Assembly (NCBI GenBank): GCA_026419785.1 | Contig: JAODTK010005802.1 | Span: 124,001-188,000, forward strand | Source of the DNA: Sclerodactyla briareus | Lineage: Eukaryota > Echinodermata > Holothuroidea > Dendrochirotida > Sclerodactylidae | DNA length: 64,000 nucleotides | Reading direction: 5' to 3' | Shown here: piece by piece, positions 59,080 through 64,000 of the stretch | How the letters are laid out: each line of letters opens with the position of its first letter | How positions within the stretch are numbered: the first letter of the stretch is position 1 | Notes under the pieces: generated by a model | Database searches by the model: none | Seen by the model: only the letters and a program-made list of their open reading frames with translations | What the model was told of the DNA's origin: nothing | Program-made: the position numbers and the translations under genes

Positions 59080-59790
59080 TACCACATCAAGAACTTGGGC
59101 AGGATCCATAAATTCCTTAACCCCGGCTCCACAGAACAGGTTGTCTACGCCTTCGTTACCTCAAACTGACATGGGCATGCTCTCCTGCATGGTCTGCCAA
59201 CAACAGGAGCATTTGCCGAATCCAACAGAAAGCAAAACACGTCTGCTCGGCTCGCCTCATCACTGTTACCCACCCTCCTCAGCACCTATCTCCCCTTCTT
59301 TGTGCCCCTGCACTGCTCCCTGTGTTGGAATCTCGGGATTATATCAAGTACTCCTGCTCACCTCCAGGCGATAAACCGGTTTGCACACCCTACATCATCG
59401 AGCTCCTGGGCCTTACCAACCAACCCGTTCATGATCCTGAGATCTTCATCGAGAAACCTACTAGTGGAGCCAAACTCTACACGGTCATGGGGAATACATG
59501 GCCCGTCGTTCGCTTTAGCGCGCCTCGCTCATGGACCAACTTCCATATCTCATCAGAAATTTTTGGTCTTCTCCTTTCTGTCATCCTTCAAATCCAGGTT
59601 GAAATCTCAATTAATGGACCGTGCCTAATCTCAACGTGATTTAATGTGTGTGTATGGTCTGTGCATTCTGTTTATTATATATTTATAATGATTAGTTCTT
59701 CTCGTAATCCGGAGCCCTGGTGCGCCATGACCGTTGCGGCGGATTTTGTGCGCATTCAAGTTTCATTATTATTATTATTATTATAATTAT
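59080..59790 (+). pseudogene. CR1/L2-like non-LTR retrotransposon 3' end, decayed, with (ATT)n tail
   Basis: Blocks readable over three frames: 'SRIRQQAKHVCS'-type text near 59215; LHCSLCWNLGII (about 59305; LHWLPVxxRI box); 'HLQAINRFAHPTSS' (about 59360); 'LRSSSRNLLVEPNSTRSWG' (about 59435); 'FSAPRSWTNFHIS' (about 59513; APxLWNxLPxxIR box); 'FLSSFKSRLKSQLMDRA' (about 59570; SFKSxLKTxLF box). The 3' region ends in (ATT)n at 59764-59790. Frameshifts throughout. Confidence 0.85.
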
Positions 59791-60650
59791 GGTTCAACTA
59801 GCCGTTCCTTTAGATTGTCGAGGGATTTAGGACCAAGGCCCCGTGTGGGCCCTGGGGCCCATCATGTGAATGGTTATTTACTACTGGCCTAAGACAATCC
59901 TCGGCCATATAAAAAAAAAAAAGGTCAAGTTGTTACAGGGGCACAATAATGCCATTCTGAACTGCCTTTTTGGCCTCATGATCTTGAACATTTGTCACAT
60001 GATTGTAACATTTCGTTCCTTTGAACATTGTGCGGTTTGAGCTACCGCAACCAGTTGCAGTATTTTTTTTTTGTAATCTGGTCCACCACGGTCATCCGAG
60101 GTCCAGTAGAATCAAAATCTGGGAACCTTCCAAATCTTATAACTACAAATGCAAACGTGAAACAACTTCATACTTGGTATGAGGGCTGGCCATGTCTAGT
60201 AGGTCATCCTATGTTTTTTTTTAGTCTGACCCACGTTCATCTGAAATATTGAAATTGAAACTTGTTTCCCACTTAACTTCCTCTACATTTGCTGTTCACT
60301 TTACCCAGTGCAACTACCTCGGTTCAAATATTTGGTATGAAGGTCAATAGGCCTGAATCTTTCATTCTTTCTCACTTTGTCATGTTTATACAAAACTTGG
60401 AGAATATGGACCACAACAGATAAGGGATTCAATTCAAGTCACCGGAGGTAAATAAACATATTTCCAACAAGCTTCCTTCAAACAGGCTCCATAAGCCATT
60501 TCTGCAGAGACCTATCAGCGGTTACCTACCTGCACATGTATAGTTCACTGTTGTTCGCACTCTGATGACCTTGATATTAGAACATTTATGACGTCCCCAC
60601 TTTCCACAGAACTACCTCTGTGGTACTAGGGAAAATTATAGCCGACCCTC
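59791..60650. other. No gene recognised; old repeat traces
   Basis: 'gtgggccctggggcccatca' with 'tgtgaa' (59850) and 'ggggcacaataatgcc' (59938) echo repeats at 58.7 and 56.2 kb. Poly-A at 59910 and poly-T at 60064. Otherwise featureless. Confidence 0.4.
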
Positions 60651-60651
60651 A

Positions 60652-60690
60652 GTCAAGGAATCACTAAGCAATCTTGCTTTCGGTGTCCTA
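60652..60690 (+). mobile_element. Solo right terminus of a Helentron-like element
   Basis: GTCAAGGAATC (60652-60662), cact, then the hairpin AAGCA-atct-TGCTT (60666-60679) and 'tcggtg'. Relative to the usual AAGCC-tttt-GGCTT, both stem positions have changed so that pairing is kept. Upstream sequence is too diverged to recognise units. Confidence 0.6.
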
Positions 60691-60721
60691 TTGCAAATTT
60701 GCTTTCGTTTTTTCTTGGCAT

Positions 60722-60990
60722 ATGACTATGCGGATATCAGCAAGAGGCTCTCAGATTACACAGAGACTACCCAAGCGGAGATAGAACTTGCAGCTAGCAA
60801 CCAGTTCATCTTCTATGTGGATGTTACCTGATGATGAATAGTCGAAGATGACGAGATGTTCCATGTTAATCCTCAAACATCATCACGACCAGATAGTTTT
60901 GGAAAGTTAATGATATGATCGTTGTGACATCCGATGCTGCGGATAAGTCAGCTAGCCTTACCTACTGGATTATTGATCAGGTAATCGCAA
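60722..60990 (+). CDS. Exon-like coding remnant with donor site
   Basis: From about 60722 the frame reads AYDYADISKRLSDYTETTQA then EIELAASNQFIFYVDVT. After a frameshift it reads DDEMFHVNPQTSSRPDSFGK, then NDMIVVTSDAADKSASLTYW and IIDQ. A cag/gtaatc donor-like site lies at 60988-60994. The phrases are protein-like and unlike the repeats. Family not recognised. The frameshifts mean either a pseudogene or sequencing errors. Confidence 0.4.
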
Positions 60991-61193
60991 CAGTGCTATG
61001 ATAGCAAGCATAATGTTGGGTCTGAGGCATATGGAAAACAATATGGCGGAGTAGGGGTGGGGGAGTTAGCTTCATCCCAGTCAATTTTTTTGCCTGTTTG
61101 TAGGAGGAATGACCAAAATAGGCAAGCTTCGTACTCCCACAGGATCAGTTGGCGTCAACAGAGGGTTCTATTGGGGAACCAGACATTTACACA

Positions 61194-61210
61194 CGGGGGG
61201 GGGGGGGGGG
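61194..61210 (+). repeat. Poly-G run of about 17
   Basis: An uninterrupted G homopolymer. The frame through it (61057-61329) is not otherwise supported. Confidence 0.9.
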
Positions 61211-61329
61211 AACAAAATAAATCTAAGCGGAACGCCACCGTAGGTTGGCGCAGAGCGTCCAAGAAATTTTTGGTTGCGCTATTAGCCCCAGAGGCGGGAG
61301 AAATGACCTCGACCTCTCGGTTGTTTTAG

Positions 61330-62735
61330 GCTGATTGTACCAAGCTTCAATTTGGGCATTTTGTGATCACTTATTTTGTAACATGTAAAATCGTTGGAAA
61401 AATTTGAACATTTTGTCAGTCTTATCGCTGCTCGACCTTTAACTCTTTGGCACAGATGTTCAACAAGTTGTTCTCCATATTATTCACCAGTTTTTCCGGG
61501 GTTTGTGGCCACCATTTGGAAAAAAACAACGGATCTCACCAAACAAATTGGGACCTTTTAGGTAGCTTTTAGCTCTATGTCCCAAAAAGATTTGAGTCAT
61601 GCCATGAAAGAAAAACATGACGTTGAAAAGCCAAGCTGTCTGATAGCCTAGGCTACGCAGTTTCCAATCGTGCATGGTTGAGGGAGGAGGAACGGACCAG
61701 AGGTAAAGGTTTAGTAATCGATAAGGAGGTGATTGTAGTTTCAAAGTCAATGTGAATGCATGTTGTGTCTAATTTAGGGGGCCAATGAAGCAGAAACTTC
61801 CATAGGATGTGCGGGGATGATGAGAGAGCAACGGGACGAATCCACCACTAGTACACGGACCAACGAACAAGAAGCATGAAATTTGTTCACTGTCTAGTAC
61901 ATTCGAGGGCGGAATTGGCACAATTACTGGCTTTCTTGTGATTTTTTAATTTTATTTGCCAGATCATTGCGTAGTCTGACTACAGATTCTTTTTTGAAAA
62001 TCACAAATTTCACATTTGGAGGGGGCAACAGGGTGGTGGTGGTGGGAACAAGGTTTATTGGGGAATGTAATAACCGGTGAATCTATCGGGGCTCCACTGC
62101 AACCGGTCGTATCTTGTACGGGCTTACGCAGGAGAAGCTACAATAACACTCAACGACATCAAATAGCTATGCACCAATCACGATTTGCCCCGTTATGGAG
62201 GTTTGAAAAAAAAATTAGCGGCGAGTCAGCTTGAGAAGAACTACGGCAGGATGTATTATCGCTTCTTCTACATAATGTGGATGGTTAAGGGATCAGGGAC
62301 AATCCTGATTATATTGGACTGTATGCTGCGTTGATAATATAATCACCAGAAGTTAATTAATCGTCTCCCCAAAAATGAGTGTGGTATTGTGGATCACTTT
62401 TACATGTTCATACAGATCATACTGTCAAGTTCGGGAACGTTACTGACATGACCCTGTGGGAATGGCAAAATTTTGTATCTACTACAAATTGAGTTTCCCT
62501 CTGATAATATAAAATGTGGATTCAGGGTTCATATTCGCGGTCATTCAGTATGTGTGATTTGAAAGATTGGTTGGATTCCATGAAACTCTGTGATGTGGTA
62601 TGTCATTGGTCCTGAAAACATTATTGTTAGAGAAGAGGACATGGTCCGATAAATGTGTAGTGAAATATTTCAGTCCTAATGAATTTGCTGCTGGGACTAG
62701 TCACAGGGATAGTGCTGTGTTTAATGTATATTAAT
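61330..62735. other. No gene recognised
   Basis: Ordinary DNA. Frames at 61484-61750 (minus) and 62016-62234 (plus) have no recognisable motif or convincing splice signals. Confidence 0.35.
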
Positions 62736-62739
62736 GGTC

Positions 62740-63204
62740 GCGTTCTTTCGAACGGGGATATACCGTATCTACCAGATAAAACGCGTTCTTTCGGTACACA
62801 AGTGCTGACCTTCTTTAAGTGGTGACTTGGGAATTATCAGATGAAACCTCACTGCAACGGCTTTGTATCAAAATGGCGACAATTAGACACTACAGAAATC
62901 GCGAGTCATTCCGAAATGTTCAACTTATAGATGGGAGAATGTTATGGAACCGAATTCATGCAATGTTTGAATGGAAAATATCGTACGTAGGGAGCAATTC
63001 AGTCAAATTAGGTCAGCGGCGAACGTCGAAAAAGCGAGGCTTTTCGCGTAACCATACTCTTGTATTACAATGATACAGTGGAGTTTCGATATGGCCGCCA
63101 AACAGCCCGCTGTATTGGAAAAGTGTTGGTGGTGGAAAGAACGCATATTTCACCAGTTGAGGAACTTGTTGTATGTACAGTATATACGAGATCCGAAAGA
63201 ACGC
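62740..63204. mobile_element. Possible small element bounded by inverted GCGTTCTTTCG pairs
   Basis: GCGTTCTTTCG occurs at 62740-62750 and 62783-62793 on the plus strand. In reverse it occurs at 63194-63204, and in shortened form (gaaagaacgc) at 63135-63144. Two direct copies per side in mirror arrangement suggest subterminal repeats of a DNA-transposon relic. The ORF inside (62819-63073) is unassigned. Confidence 0.4.
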
Positions 63205-64000
63205 AGCATAATAGTCGGGCATTGAAAACAATACAGGGATCACCTGTTTTATATGTAACATCTACACCACTCACGGTTATGTAGCAACGTCATGCTGCTT
63301 GACTTATTCTATGTCAATCTATATGCAAAATTCCAGCAAATTTCAAACCCTAACCATTATCAGTAACAATAAGGACTAACAAAAACATTACCACTATGGT
63401 TGGTTAGCACTTATCGTTTAAATTTTTTGGGGGACCCATCATAACACCAGTTCTACATACAAGTGTTAGTACTTTACAGCGACGGTGTTTTCTTGAGGCG
63501 TCTTTCTGTGCTGAGGAGCGGTGGTGACGCATCTGCCGACAGGTTCTTCTGGACTTGCGACACAGTGTTGGAGGGACGATGGCTTCACCATCAGTACGTA
63601 TATCATCTCAGTGTGAAATGGCATGAACAATGGCAAATACCCCTCAGAAATTAAAATTGCATGATTAGACCAATAGCAGTTGCGTGTGACCCATCTAGCC
63701 AAGTAGGTGCACCCACGAAACCAAATCTATATAGACCAATTCTCTATACCATCCATCTCAGCCTATGTGCATGGTTCCACTAGCTCTGTCAACTATATAC
63801 CTTCTCATTCTAGCTAATTTTGAACCAAGAAGCCCACATGGGCTGCGAGGACCCACAGCCGGAAACCAACAAAAAATGTTATTCCTATTTTAGCATGGGA
63901 TTAATGGGAAATCAATAGGTGGGTTTTGAGGTTTGATGATGAAGGTTATATAGCTATTGTCCATTTGATATTGGGTATTACGGTATTGTCCATTTGTTTT
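63205..64000. other. No gene recognised
   Basis: A frame at 63463-63654 (YSDGVFLRRLSVLRSGGDAS) is open but unassigned. The last bases repeat 'attgtccattt' twice (63956 and 63986), a minor local duplication at the window end. Confidence 0.3.

Noticed and set aside
62819..63284. Adjacent ORFs (84 and 74 codons) read as one gene
   Set aside because: Different frames, no recognised motif, no splice evidence, and they lie within a probable small element.

Overview
The window looks like nuclear DNA of a multicellular animal, most likely a marine invertebrate (a mollusc or an echinoderm would fit). It has no operons, no long real ORFs and no rRNA or tRNA genes that I could recognise. It has many families of satellites and interspersed repeats, several decayed retrotransposons, and short exon-like pieces bounded by good splice signals. 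The species cannot be named from the sequence alone. Nearly every coding remnant carries several 1-base frameshifts, and repeated copies differ mostly by small indels. Part of this window may therefore be uncorrected long-read sequence.

The dominant component is one repeat family in nine or more places (1-1490, 2685-3945, 5636-7640, 9685-10825, 29060-30420, 42086-42748, 48303-50570, 54425-54990, 56688-58557, plus old or partial pieces). Complete copies share an architecture: a left terminus with GATTCCTTGAC and its reverse complement as a hairpin; a GT microsatellite; an array of roughly 302-bp units, each made of two related half-units of about 150 bp; and a right terminus carrying GTCAAGGAATC followed by a small AAGCC/GGCTT hairpin. 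I read this as a non-autonomous Helentron-like element (HINE or 'pearl'-type). Each unit also carries four AGGTCA half-sites spaced 1, 4 and 4 bp apart, the classic nuclear-receptor direct-repeat code.

Layout. 1-8250: two divergent copies of one segment (1-2045 and 5636-8246), each ending in the same exon-like piece. 8400-9680: G-rich insert. 9685-10825: eroded array. 11686-27022: two direct repeats of about 1.05 kb, each with TATA-like and CRE motifs, flanking 13.2 kb of unusual composition. That interval holds a satellite at 13.6-14.2 kb, very G-rich DNA at 14.3-16.65 kb, a pyrimidine-rich part at 17.4-20.4 kb with a 220-bp satellite and a GC minisatellite, a MITE-like element at 20.4-20.75 kb, and A/C-rich DNA at 20.75-25.6 kb with a non-LTR reverse transcriptase remnant. 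27-38.8 kb: Helentron-like copies, an unrecognised minus-strand coding remnant at 30.6-31.15 kb, a 185-bp satellite, AT-rich DNA, and a second copy of the minisatellite-plus-MITE composite. 38.8-48.3 kb: GACTCG-rich blocks, an RTE-like LINE, a CR1/L2-like remnant and a Ty3/gypsy fragment, the last two on the minus strand. 48.3-64 kb: two large Helentron-like copies, two further LINE remnants, a roughly 100-bp repeat with a B-box-like motif, and exon-like pieces up to the end.

No intact protein-coding gene is visible. The window is best described as repeat-dominated intergenic or intronic DNA with scattered exon candidates.
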